This document shows positions 45,009 to 55,021 of a stretch of DNA of 64,000 nucleotides, in pieces (position 1 is the stretch's first letter; each line of letters starts with the position of its first letter). The stretch spans positions 55,176 to 119,175 of the forward strand of contig KZ111145.1 in the NCBI GenBank assembly GCA_002077045.2. Reading direction: 5' to 3'. The notes under the pieces were generated by a model. It was not told the origin of the DNA. It saw nothing but the letters and a program-made list of their open reading frames with translations, and did not search any database. The position numbers were made by a program, and so were the translations under genes. This DNA is from Rachicladosporium sp. CCFEE 5018. Its lineage: Eukaryota; Ascomycota; Dothideomycetes; Cladosporiales; Cladosporiaceae.

Positions 45009-45977
45009 TCATGTGCGATCGCAGACAGGCACGTCGCCACATGCTATCATGTCCGGCTTGCCCCGATTGGAGCGAGTCTGAGCTCCTCGTTCCACGTCAT
45101 CCAGATATCTCCCAGTACGGTACCTTTTGCCCGTCAGCAAGTCTATACCACTACGTACGGGGAGCTCGTTCACATCCTCGTTCCTGCGCTCTAGCTGCGG
45201 TGGAGTGAGTCGGTAATGCCCGCCATAGATTTGGCCTGTGCTAGATTCTGTCCCTGGCATTGCTTGGGCTGCAGCTACACTCAGGTGCGTCGGACTGGTC
45301 ACTCTCTCCCCTCGGCCTGATACGGCGTAGCCTGCGGCGGCGCCTTGATAATCAAGACTCGATGACCTCTCCACTCGGTATTCGCCGGGACGGGCTGCGG
45401 CTTGGCCTGGATGCTCCGAGCTAGCCGGTCTTTCCATTCGACTTGGCACAGACCAGGCAGCGGCAGCACCGGTGTACTGCGAACTGCGCGACCTTACCAC
45501 CTGATCTCACGCGACAGCGGCCGCAGCGGCAGCAGCCGTGTACTGCGGACTGCGCGACCTCATCACTTGGCCTAGCGCTGCCGCACCGCCTTGGTGTTAT
45601 ACACTCGGTGATCTCTCCGATATACGATATCGATGCGGACTGACCAATCTTCCCGCTCGTGTATCATAGCGCGACGTCCACACTCGGGGTAGCACGGGAC
45701 GGTCTTTGGCGACGCCTATCAACTGTTTGAAGCGTTTAACAAGCGTGGCGTCTGTCTTCTTTGCTGTGTTCTTGAGTCGGTTCCTTGCCCCACGTGTATC
45801 TATATGTGTGTGCATGTCCCTGCGTCCATACGAACGAGCAGATGTACTTGAGTTCGAGGCGGTATCGAGGGACTCGGCACGTTTAAGGGCTCTGTCCTGC
45901 AACGTGTCATACGAAAGCCGCGTGTGTCGCCCTCGGGTATCGCCCTCGTACTCTGCCTTCCTTCTCTCTTCAATTAC
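45009..45977 (-). pseudogene. same-frame continuation of the next HET gene with Ala-rich repeats and stops
   Basis: Downstream of the TGA that ends the HET gene (45978-45980) the same frame continues, first with a charged stretch (EERRKAEYEGDTRGRHTRLS), then a segment with KRFKQLIGVAKDRP, then degenerate repeats of the type SRS-QYT followed by Ala runs (RSRSPQYTAAAAA, RSRSSQYTGAAAAW, ERSSSLDYQGAAAGY). It is interrupted by a TAA at 45597-45599 and a TGA in the repeat zone (near 45505), and ends at 45009. It looks like a former C-terminal tail now cut by point nonsense changes. Confidence 0.45.
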
Positions 45978-47285
45978 TCATCTGTCGGACACTCTGTCGA
46001 ATATTTGTCCATTTCGGGGAGATTCAGTACCCGCGGACCGTCGCAAATGACTCTCCGGATAGAGTGAGTTCATGTGGTGACTAGGGAATGAGTCATGTGG
46101 CCGTCGGTCATCCCAATCGCGATCAAGGCTCTCATCGAAGTCATTTGGCAGATTTGATCGGCCTCTTGACGATGGCAATGTAGCCGGATGTATGATGTCC
46201 ATGCTGGGTGCGTCACTGTACGCATTGTTATACTGAACACGCCCTCTTCCTGCGACGTTTTGAAACCATTGCATACGGGCTAAGCTGGCTGATCCCCCCA
46301 GCTGCTCGCATCGTGGCTCAGGATGCTCCGCGGCCCATGGTTCACCTCCACGCTCTCTACCATTACCGGGTGTGCCGGACTCGCGTGGGTCGTGTCCGCT
46401 GAAACTGGTCCTCCTTCCGCGAGTGTGAGGTGGCGGCGTCGCATGGTCGAATTGGTATGCCAATACTGCAGCTCGACCCTTTCCAATCGATCCAATGTCC
46501 TCAAGTTCGGCGAGTAGACGCTTCCTAGCCCGTCTCGCACCCTCTCCATAGTTCGCTCCGATCGGGGTGTTTAGAAGCCCAAAAAGACAGTACCACATAT
46601 CCTCTTCACGCGTTGTGTTTCGTCCGATTGCCCATCGTAGACAATCCTCTGCATTTGACGATTCCAGCTGGTCCGGTTCAGTGAGGATACTCTCAGGTAC
46701 ATTGGTGAAGCTAGCAATAGTGGCTTCTAGCGGCTGGTGGGTCGCAAGTGAGAACGTGAAGTCTAATAAGCCGTTGGTCTCGCAAGACCTCCAGCTCGGA
46801 AACTCCCCTTTGTGTCCGATGACCTGCCAATCTACCGTAAGAAACACGACTGTTCTAGGCGCAAGGAGCTCCTGCAGTGTCCATCCTCTAGTGAACCATT
46901 CGCTGCGCCGAAGCTCATCGACCCAGCCGCGCTCGTTGAGAATTGGTGGCAGAAAGACGTCCTCAAGGTATGCTAGGCATACTTCGGCCTCCTTATACCA
47001 TTTGAACATGCAATTGATAGCCTCGGATAATTCCACTGCGTTCATTTTGTCTATGCAGCAGGTGTCTATCCATAGCCATTTGACTGGGTATTCTAAACCC
47101 CTGATGAAACTAAGGAAGCCCTCCAGTTTCTTGTATCCAGCCTTGCTCTTGTCATTTCCAGACAAAACATCTTGATATGTGATCTCATCGGCCTCGTCGG
47201 CCCATCGGTGCGACGCGATCACGTAAGGTGGTGGAGAGGTGTAGAACTGTTTGAATTTGAGAGTATCGACATTGAGAAGACGCAT
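45978..47285 (-). CDS. HET-domain protein, counterpart of the copy A HET gene
   Basis: ATG 47285 (MRLLNVDTLKF) starts a 435-aa single exon. The HET domain is complete: YVIASHRW, LWIDTCCIDKMNAVELSEAI, WFTRGWTLQELLAP and YCLFGLLNTPIGANYGEG. The tail is disordered, rich in Arg/Gly/Ser. It is divergent from the MFS gene, as is the HET gene in copy A, with a similar sequence around the start, so it is probably the allelic counterpart although the tails differ fully. It may formerly have been longer, because the frame remains open beyond the TGA. Confidence 0.85.
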   Translation of the reverse strand: MRLLNVDTLKFKQFYTSPPPYVIASHRWADEADEITYQDVLSGNDKSKAGYKKLEGFLSFIRGLEYPVKWLWIDTCCIDKMNAVELSEAINCMFKWYKEAEVCLAYLEDVFLPPILNERGWVDELRRSEWFTRGWTLQELLAPRTVVFLTVDWQVIGHKGEFPSWRSCETNGLLDFTFSLATHQPLEATIASFTNVPESILTEPDQLESSNAEDCLRWAIGRNTTREEDMWYCLFGLLNTPIGANYGEGARRARKRLLAELEDIGSIGKGRAAVLAYQFDHATPPPHTRGRRTSFSGHDPRESGTPGNGRERGGEPWAAEHPEPRCEQLGGSASLARMQWFQNVAGRGRVQYNNAYSDAPSMDIIHPATLPSSRGRSNLPNDFDESLDRDWDDRRPHDSFPSHHMNSLYPESHLRRSAGTESPRNGQIFDRVSDR

Positions 47286-48145
47286 GACCGTGGGCGCGCC
47301 AACGGCCAGCACTCACCGTCGTGGACCCTCAATCGCCCTACCTTTTCTGCGGACGAGTGTACGCATACGGCGCTGGGTCAAGATCAAGGCATTGCAGGTA
47401 CTGCGCCAGTCTGCACAGCCGCACTGCGAGAAGCTGCAAGCTGCAAGTTGAACGCCACATGCACGCCTCGACTTCGCTGATAGCGTTCATCAACGCATCC
47501 ACGCCGACCGGTCACACAAAAGTACAAGTCGCGATTGGCATCTGGGTGGAAATCGCTGGACGACGCAGTGAATAGTCCTAGCCATCGTGCCAGCCACATG
47601 GTGGTCCCTCGAATGTCCGCAACAGAGGAGAGGTCAAAGATCCACCGCGTCTGTATATCATCGCCGAGCTTACGTAAGGAACTCGTCGACCAAGGGAAGT
47701 GCTCGGGCGAGACAAGCCTCACTCACAAACTTCTTGGACTTGCCTGCGCTGCTTCTTGGTCGCCGGGTTCGATGATTGTGGCCTACTAATACTGGAGAGA
47801 TGTAAGAGATTATAAATTCCTCCGTCCAAGCCAAACATCTGCTCTCTGATTCGCCAGCTCCACGCTCGTCATGCAAAGTCCAGTCAAGCTTTGGGGCTCG
47901 CCGTACACCCGGTATTCCCTCAACGCCCTACTGTACTCCAAGTCGCTCCAAACACCGCATGTACTGACTACCGATGACGGAGGGCGTGTAGATACAGATC
48001 TTCGGTCTAGTTGTAGCCGATACATCGGCAAGGTAGGCGAATCATTCTACTATTGCAGTGTCTCTTTCGCTGCAGTATACATGTACAGACTCATGGGCTT
48101 TCTTTTCATTCACACTTGATCACGTGCAACACACCAAGTACCATC
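47286..48145. other. divergent promoter region, HET / MFS, copy B
   Basis: It contains the conserved stretch 47899-48055 that matches copy A. The left part has drifted. No gene supported. Confidence 0.5.
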
Positions 48146-49672
48146 ATGTCTCTTTCAGACCCAGAGAAGGGACATGCTCTGCAAGAGAGATCCGAACACG
48201 AAGACACGATCTCCAACTCGACTCTTGACGACGAGTCAAGACCGTCGACACCACACTCCGGACAACACGAGCGCCACTCAACGAACATCGAGGCTGCTGC
48301 CCAGGCTCACAATGCCTCCCCAAGTCTCAAACGCACCCAAAGCAACAAAAGCGCCGTATTAGCCAGGATCGCATCTCGCATCACGACAAGATCCATCACC
48401 AACCCCCCTCCCCCACCCGATGGCGGCCTCAAAGCCTGGACACAAGTCGGCTGCGCCTGGCTCGTCCTCTTCACGACCTGGGGCTATGTCAACTCCTTCG
48501 GCTCTTTCCAGACGTATTACTCTACTCTCCTACCCGATGAAACAGCCAGCACCATCTCCTGGATCGGAAGCGTGCAAGTCTGGCTCACGTTCTTCGTCGG
48601 TGCCTTCTCGGGACGCCTGCTAGACGCCGGACTGTTCTTGCCAACGTTCGCCGTGGGAATGGCGATGCAGCTAGCTGGCATCTTCGGCATGAGCTGGTGC
48701 ACGGAGTACTGGCAGCTTATGCTTACGCAGGGGATCTTGACGGGCATTGGGGGAGGGATCTTCTTCTGTCCGAGCATGGGGTTGCTGGCTACTTACTTCT
48801 CGAACAAGCGCGGGGTGGCCATTGGGATTGCAACGACGGGGAACAGTGTGGGTGGTATGATCTATCCTGTTGTCGTCAGGGAATTGCTGCCGAAGCTGGG
48901 CTTCGCGTGGACGGTGAGGGTCATTGGCTTTGTGAATCTGGGGTGCTTGGTTCTGGCGCTGTGCTTTATGCGGCCGAGACTGCCACCGAGGAAGTCGGGA
49001 CCCATCATGGATCCAAAGGCCTTTCATGAGCCGGTGTACATGCTCTTCGTAGCTGGGTTCTGCTTCATGATCGGCTCGGTGTACTGGACTTTCTACTATG
49101 TAAGATCCGAATTCCTGTCTTCGGTGAACCGAAGAAGCACTTTCACTGACAAAGTCTACCAGATCGCCTCCTTCGGCGTCCAAGTAATCGGCCTCTCCTA
49201 CGCCTCCTCAACCCTCCTAATCATAATCATCAACGGCGTCGGGCTGCCCTTCCGCGTCATTCCGCCTTTACTCTCGGATCGCTATGGGCCACTGAATATT
49301 ATTCTGCCTGCTCTCTTCGCCACGGCCCTCGTAGCCTTTACTTTCGTCGCCGTCCACGATACGCTAGGTCTCTATCTGTTCACGATCTTCTATGGAATTA
49401 CGACCGCAGCATTTCAATGCTTGCTCCCAGTGACCGTCGCGTCCTTGACTACGAACTTGAACATGGTCGGTACAAGGCTGGGGATGGCGTTCAGTGCTAT
49501 CAGCTTCGCTGCACTTACTTGGCCGCCTATCGGTGGCGCAATCATAGGGCTGCAACATGGAAAATATCAAGGTGCTCAGATCTGGGCTGCTGTGAGTGCG
49601 TTGGCGGGTGCGCTGTTGATGCTTACAGCGAGGGTAAAGATGAATGGGTGGACTGTGAGGAAGAAGTGCTGA
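48146..49672 (+). CDS. MFS transporter, monocarboxylate-porter type, copy B
   Basis: Exons 48146-49099 and 49163-49672 give 487 aa, as in copy A. The intron (GTAAGATCC...TACCAG) is 63 nt, divisible by three and free of stops, so the gene also reads through as one frame. The motifs PPPPPDGGLKAW, GILTGIGGGIFFCPS and MNGWTVRKKC are intact. The transmembrane core is almost unchanged relative to A; most changes are synonymous or lie in the N-terminal tail. Confidence 0.9.
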   Translation: MSLSDPEKGHALQERSEHEDTISNSTLDDESRPSTPHSGQHERHSTNIEAAAQAHNASPSLKRTQSNKSAVLARIASRITTRSITNPPPPPDGGLKAWTQVGCAWLVLFTTWGYVNSFGSFQTYYSTLLPDETASTISWIGSVQVWLTFFVGAFSGRLLDAGLFLPTFAVGMAMQLAGIFGMSWCTEYWQLMLTQGILTGIGGGIFFCPSMGLLATYFSNKRGVAIGIATTGNSVGGMIYPVVVRELLPKLGFAWTVRVIGFVNLGCLVLALCFMRPRLPPRKSGPIMDPKAFHEPVYMLFVAGFCFMIGSVYWTFYYVRSEFLSSVNRRSTFTDKVYQIASFGVQVIGLSYASSTLLIIIINGVGLPFRVIPPLLSDRYGPLNIILPALFATALVAFTFVAVHDTLGLYLFTIFYGITTAAFQCLLPVTVASLTTNLNMVGTRLGMAFSAISFAALTWPPIGGAIIGLQHGKYQGAQIWAAVSALAGALLMLTARVKMNGWTVRKKC

Positions 49673-49830
49673 GCAACGCTGACCAGGGAAGAGTATTCGA
49701 GAGCCCAGGTCGTTGATTAGCCAAACGAACAGAGGGATGCGCAGTGCTACCCGCTCGCCTTTACAATCGTAAAACGGGACTCCTGCCATCAACGTCGTAA
49801 GCTTAAGGAATTGCATCTGGACGACAGGCC

Positions 49831-49925
49831 GATATGTGCCTCTGACAAGACGTTGGTCGGGCTGCTTCCCGCACTTGCCGCAAGGGTGAAGATGGACGGC
49901 CAGATTGCGAAGAGAAGTGCTGATT
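49831..49925 (+). repeat. decayed partial duplicate of the MFS 3' end, copy B
   Basis: It shows GGTGAAGATG and AGAAGTGCTGA at the spacing of the true MFS end (compare 49634-49674), in a frame that still reads ALAARVKMDG. It is more degraded than the version in copy A. Confidence 0.5.
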
Positions 49926-50004
49926 GACGAGAAAGGAAGTTACGACAGGTTTATCCAACAACTATCCTAGCAACACGAACGCTACCACACCGAGCGACCG
50001 CCTC

Positions 50005-52451
50005 TCAACTCGCCACACGTATCCCAGCCAGCACCTCCAGCCCTCGCCCAGCTTCCCTCTCGAAAGCTTCGACCATACCATCGCACTTCCGCTTCAGCTC
50101 CGCCTCGCCAATCTCAGCACGATAATAGATCCACTCCTCAACGGTCATACCCTTCTCCCTATCGTCCAAGCCACCCGCAGCAGCGACAAGCTGCCCAGCC
50201 AACCGCCCGGGGGTAGGCTGCGGCGAGGCGAGGAGCACAGTGTCGAGATCTATCGCTGTCCAGGGAAGTGTGGTAGAGAGGGCCGTGAGATTGGTCTTGC
50301 TGGGGGAGAGGTGTTTGGTCGGCGACAGTCGGCTGGCGTTCGGTGTAGCTGGCGCGAGAGGGATGCGCGTCGTCTTCATAGGGCTGAGGTAGATGTTCGC
50401 GCGAGGATCGGCGAGTTTCATCGCTGTGGCGGGCACGGCTGTGGAGGGCATGTTCTCTTTGTCGCTTGCTGCTGGGGATGGGGTAGCGGTGATTGGTCGT
50501 GGGGGTGAGGCGGTGTCTTCGTGTAGGACGATTTCTGTGCCGACGCGCACGCCGGGTGAGATGGTGGCGACTTGAGAGACATAGTGCGCCATGTTATGGC
50601 CTGGCTTGGAGATGTGAGCGGCTTCTTGCTGAAGCTCTTGCTCGAGGGCGTGTATGTGCGCGGCGGTCTGCGAGGTAGCGTTTGATGGCTTTGGTGTTGG
50701 ATGCGAAGGTGAAGGCTCGTATTCTGCGATGCGATCCTGCTCAGACTGGTTAGCCACAAGCTCCTGTTCGCGCGCGATGCGTGCGAGCTCAGCCTCGATC
50801 TCAGCCTCGTCTCGAGCAAGGTCCTCAACTTCTGGGGTAGCTTGCAGGACAGATGCAGTAGCGCTAGCTTTTGAGGAGCGAGTCGAAGACGCTTTCCGCC
50901 CTTTGCCCTTCTTTGCTGCGGGCTTCTTGGCTTTACTCGACTTCGCTGGCACAGCACTCGATACGGCGTCGGAGATAGCTGCCACCAGCTCCTCGTGCTC
51001 GCTCGTCAGGATCTCAACCGCAGCCAGCTCGACAGACTTGCGGCCGGTCTTTCCTTTGCCTGCATTGGCGGAGCTCGGAGGTTGTGGGAACTGCATAACA
51101 GTGACGCTGCCGTCCGTCTCCCTCTTCGGCGCGCCAGTCGAAGTCCGCTTCGTGCCGCGCTTCGGTTTCTCGACGACCATCTGAGGCGTCGACTCTGCTT
51201 CAGGAAACTCAAACGAGCGCTCCAAGTCAGCCTGCAGCTGTGCAGACACATCGCTCAAACGCTGCTCGAAAGCTTGAATGGGTACCTCGGGCTCTTCAAT
51301 GACGGATTGCTTCGCTTTGCGGCCGCTTTTGGCCTTCGGTGCAGCATCGAGATGACTAATCTCGACGATTGAAGAGTCCTGCTTAGAGGGTCGACCGCGC
51401 TTCTTCGGAACTGCTTTGGCAGCAACAGGCTCGTCAGGCAGAACAGATCCTATCGGAACGCGGATCTCATCTGCATCACCTTGCAGTCCAAGTTCGGGGT
51501 ATCGCACTTCATCTGTTGCATCAGCTTCGACAGCCTTCGACTTTGCACCCTTCTTCGGTCGTCCAGGCCCTCGCTTCTTTGCCTTGCCGCCTGCTTGTGA
51601 AGTTGACATGACACTATCATCCACTCCAGTCGCAGAGCCGACGCTATCGGGCATGCTTGGAGCTTCAGATTGTGCAACAGAAACCACACTCTGCACACTA
51701 AGTCTGCTTGCTGTGCTGCCCCTTGCCTTGCCCTTTGCCTTGCCCTTCGTAGCCGCAGGCGCAGAGCTGCCATGAGCTTCGAGCAACGCGAAGAATGGAC
51801 ACTCAGGCACGCGCTTTCGGTGCTCTGCCATCGGATCGTCCTTGGGCTCCCACCCATCGAGACTCAAAGAGCAGTAGAAGCAAGTCGCTCCGTCCTCGGT
51901 ATCTGGCGAGGGATCAAAGCACCAGCCAGAAGCCACCATCTTGACAATCTTGCACCTCCATCCGCGCTTTGTCTCGTGTGGCCAGCCTGTGCCGACTTCG
52001 AATGTGGCGCGTCGAGCCTCGACTAGATTCTCCTCCATAGGATCGCGTGCCTCCAGATCCTTGCCATCTAGGGGAACAACAGACTGACATATTGCCCAGG
52101 CACATGACGAAGAGTGGGCGAGATGCTCCTGGAGAGGGTTATCGGTCGCCTCCCAGCCGTCTAACTTGACAGCACAGGTGAAGCATTGAACGTTGTCGGG
52201 CGCATCCGGAGAGGGCTTATAGAAGAAGCCTGCGTCGGCAAGCTGGAGATGAGTCAGCTCAATACCAGGACAATGATTAGCTCAGTATACCGTACCTGTC
52301 GCGCTGTTGGATACTCATGTGGCCATTCGATTGCCTGTGCTTTCTTCCTTCCTTGCGATGAAGCTCTTCTCTTAGCCAATTGCTGCGGTTGTTCGAAGGA
52401 GGCGACACGCGCGACGGCGGATTGGTACTGCGTCGTCACGTCGTTCGCCAT
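50005..52451 (-). CDS. BIR1: Bir1/survivin-type protein with two BIR domains, copy B
   Basis: Exon 1 (52451-52296) and exon 2 (52242-50005), with a 53-nt GTACGG...CCAG intron, give 797 aa, identical in length to copy A. Both BIR zinc-binding sets are intact (CFTCAVKLDGW; CFYCSLSLDGW; HRKRVPECPFF). The AT-hook-like KKRGPGRPKK is kept. Differences from A concentrate in the disordered middle. The INCENP gene that lies near copy A is missing here. Confidence 0.92.
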
Positions 52452-52764
52452 GGCGCTGGTAGTCTGTTGCTGTGCTAATGTCAATATCGCGTCTTGTGTT
52501 GATACTGAAGTCGCGTCGCCTAAACATTGACGCGGGTAAGCTGCGGGCGATGGCGTCACTAGCGTCGGCGATCGGACTTAGCTCACGGACGAAGTTCAGG
52601 TACAGTACGAACGAGAGTTGCTGAGGGATGAGAATGCGACAACATACGCAAATGCCGCAATAATCTTCTCTTCCTGTCTCTCATTTGGTGCTGGTGACAA
52701 TCAAGAAGCTGGCAATGGAATGAAAGCGTTGCGACTACTTCATTGCTAATCTCGCGACCCCGTC

Positions 52765-54426
52765 ATGTCCACGTTCAAGATTGCGGTAGGTCTAGCAACA
52801 CACCCATTTCCTCTCTTCCGAATCTCCCACTGAGTCCCTCTCTAGACCTCGCCCGCCTTCCACACTCTCCCTGCTGTCAATTCGTTCTTTCTTGCCTCGA
52901 CTGCCTGGCACTCACGGCCCGCCCCCTTCCGCCCTTGTCCCCTATTGCGACGAACGCTTACTTCAACTTCATCTGCACGAGAGGAGAAGCAACACGTCTC
53001 AGAGCAATTGCAGGACAGTAGGCTTGGCTCAGATCGCAAGTCACAGGACTCGTCAACGTCAAAGAGTGATGATGGTCACGACTGGGAGGACACGGCGGAT
53101 TTTAACATTTCGACCTTCGCCGAGCTTCCGCACAAGACCTTTGGCTACAATCAGCACATCAAAGTGAACGAGGATTTCAAGGAGGCATTACGGCAGATTC
53201 TCTGGCAGTTCAAGGCACCCATACGATACGCGTTCGCGTACGGGAGTGGTGTGTTCGGGCAGAAGTCTGCTTCAAACAGCAGCGTGTCTCCCACAGATCT
53301 CAGCCCACACCCGCACCCCCCGAAAGCTGTGGAAGAATGGCAGAAGGGAGGTGGCAAGATCATAGACTTCATCTTCGGCGTGACGCACACCCAGCACTGG
53401 CACTCCCTGAATCTCGCTCAACACCCAGACCACTACTCAGGCCTGAAGTACCTTCCATACTCCAGCGCAGCCATCTCGCGGATACAGGACTCCTTTGGTG
53501 CAGGCGTCTACTTCAATCCTTACATCACAGTGAACGGAACAATGATCAAGTATGGCGTCGTCAACCTCTCAACCCTATCTTCTGATCTCAGCGCCTGGAA
53601 CACCCTTTACCTCGCCGGCCGCTTGCAGAAACCAGTCAAGATCCTCCGCGATGACCCTCGAATGCGCTTAGCGAACCAAGTCAACCTCCTTTCCGCCTTG
53701 CGAACAGCCCTGCTCATGTTGCCCGAGCAGTTCACAGAACGCGAACTCTACGAGCGCATAGCAGGACTAAGCTACATGGGCGACCCACGCATGAACACCC
53801 TCTTCTCCGGCGAAAACCCAAACAAAGTTTCCAACATCGTCGGCGCACAATTACCAGGCTTCCGACAACTCTACGTCCCCTTGATCGAAAATCTACCCAA
53901 CCTAGCGTTCTCAGACTCCCGCACCCCACGAGAAGAGGGCTGGGAGAAACAAGACGCCATACGAAATACGGGCACCACGCCCACACTCTCCGACGTCCTC
54001 GGCGGCTCCGAAGGCCTAACGCTACAACAAGACATGGACCCCATAAAACGCGGCAACATGGTCCGCCGCCTCCCCTCAGCATTCCGCGGCAAACTCTACT
54101 ACAAATACAAATCCCAATTCGGCTTGCCTGGCAGCGCTTTCGATCCCATCCTCGAAGCCGCTACAGACGAAGACGCCTCCTCTGGCTTCAAGAAGCGGCA
54201 AGGCGGGGAGTTCGAGCAGCGGATCGCGGCGCAGGGGAATTTGAGCGAGGTCGTTGGGGATTGCGTGAGGAAGACTGTTGCTTGGCCGGCGGCGGGACAG
54301 ACTATAAAGGGGGTTTTCACGGGGGGCGTGGGGAGGAGTTGGAAGTATGCTAGGGAGAAGAGGAAGAAGACGGGGGAGGTGAAGAAGGCGAAGCCGTTAG
54401 ATAGTAGCGTAAGTAAAGTGGAATAA
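52765..54426 (+). CDS. TAM41: Tam41, mitochondrial CDP-diacylglycerol synthase, copy B
   Basis: Exon 1 (52765-52785, MSTFKIA) and exon 2 (52846-54426), with a 60-nt GTAGGT...CTAG intron, give 533 aa. The catalytic AYGSGVFGQ and IDFIFGVTHTQHWH motifs are unchanged. Differences from A lie in the presequence, a Ser-rich loop and the Lys-rich C-terminus. This is the last gene of the collinear block; sequence to the right no longer matches copy A. Confidence 0.93.
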
Positions 54427-55021
54427 TCGAGACCGTTTCGCCTCGTAAATTACAGCTACACTATATCGATCTCGGAGGGCCACAGTGGCAGACATCCGTC
54501 AAGTCGCTCTGTCTAGGCCTTGGCGGACCGGCTCGGGTAGACCCGTCCACCTCAGCGACCATCCCATGCTCGACCTCAGGCACGTTGCCATCTCTGTTAT
54601 ACTGTCTCCCAACTTCATGGGTTTCGAGAGTTACGTTCGTCAACACTACTGCTCTTCACAGCTAGTTCAGCGCGGCGTTGCTGGATCTGGCTTCGAGACC
54701 CACACTGAGCTGGGGCAGACGCATCATGACATCTGAGGCGCCCGGTAGTCTGAACGGTGCAGTCTGAACGGTGCAGCTGCGCCGCCTCAATGTGGGTAAG
54801 ATTCTTCATGTTCATAATTTACCGGCCAGTATTTCACGTTTCAAATGCCGCCTCCAGACACGTCTCTTCCATCGATTGACACACCCTCTTCGTCACAACT
54901 GGCCGGACATCACTGTCGAACATTCGACAGCCAGAGAATCTAATAAGTGCGCTGTCGTGGCCTATTCAAAGGGGCTATATTCGCCTTGACGGCACTACGT
55001 ACGAATCCTGACCGCAGCTCA
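54427..55021. other. region right of the collinear block, copy B
   Basis: No match to copy A, and no supported gene. GAACGGTGCAGTCTGAACGGTGCAG at about 54751-54776 is a short direct repeat. Confidence 0.4.

Noticed and set aside
42492..47285. RIP (repeat-induced point mutation) as the cause of the many stops
   Set aside because: The coding regions are not AT-rich and show no excess of TpA. The stops include TGA as well as TAA/TAG and are isolated, so ordinary mutation fits better.
49100..49162. A 539-aa unspliced version of MFS copy B
   Set aside because: GTAAGA...TACCAG are good splice sites, the intron is required in copy A, and its translation breaks the conserved helix region.
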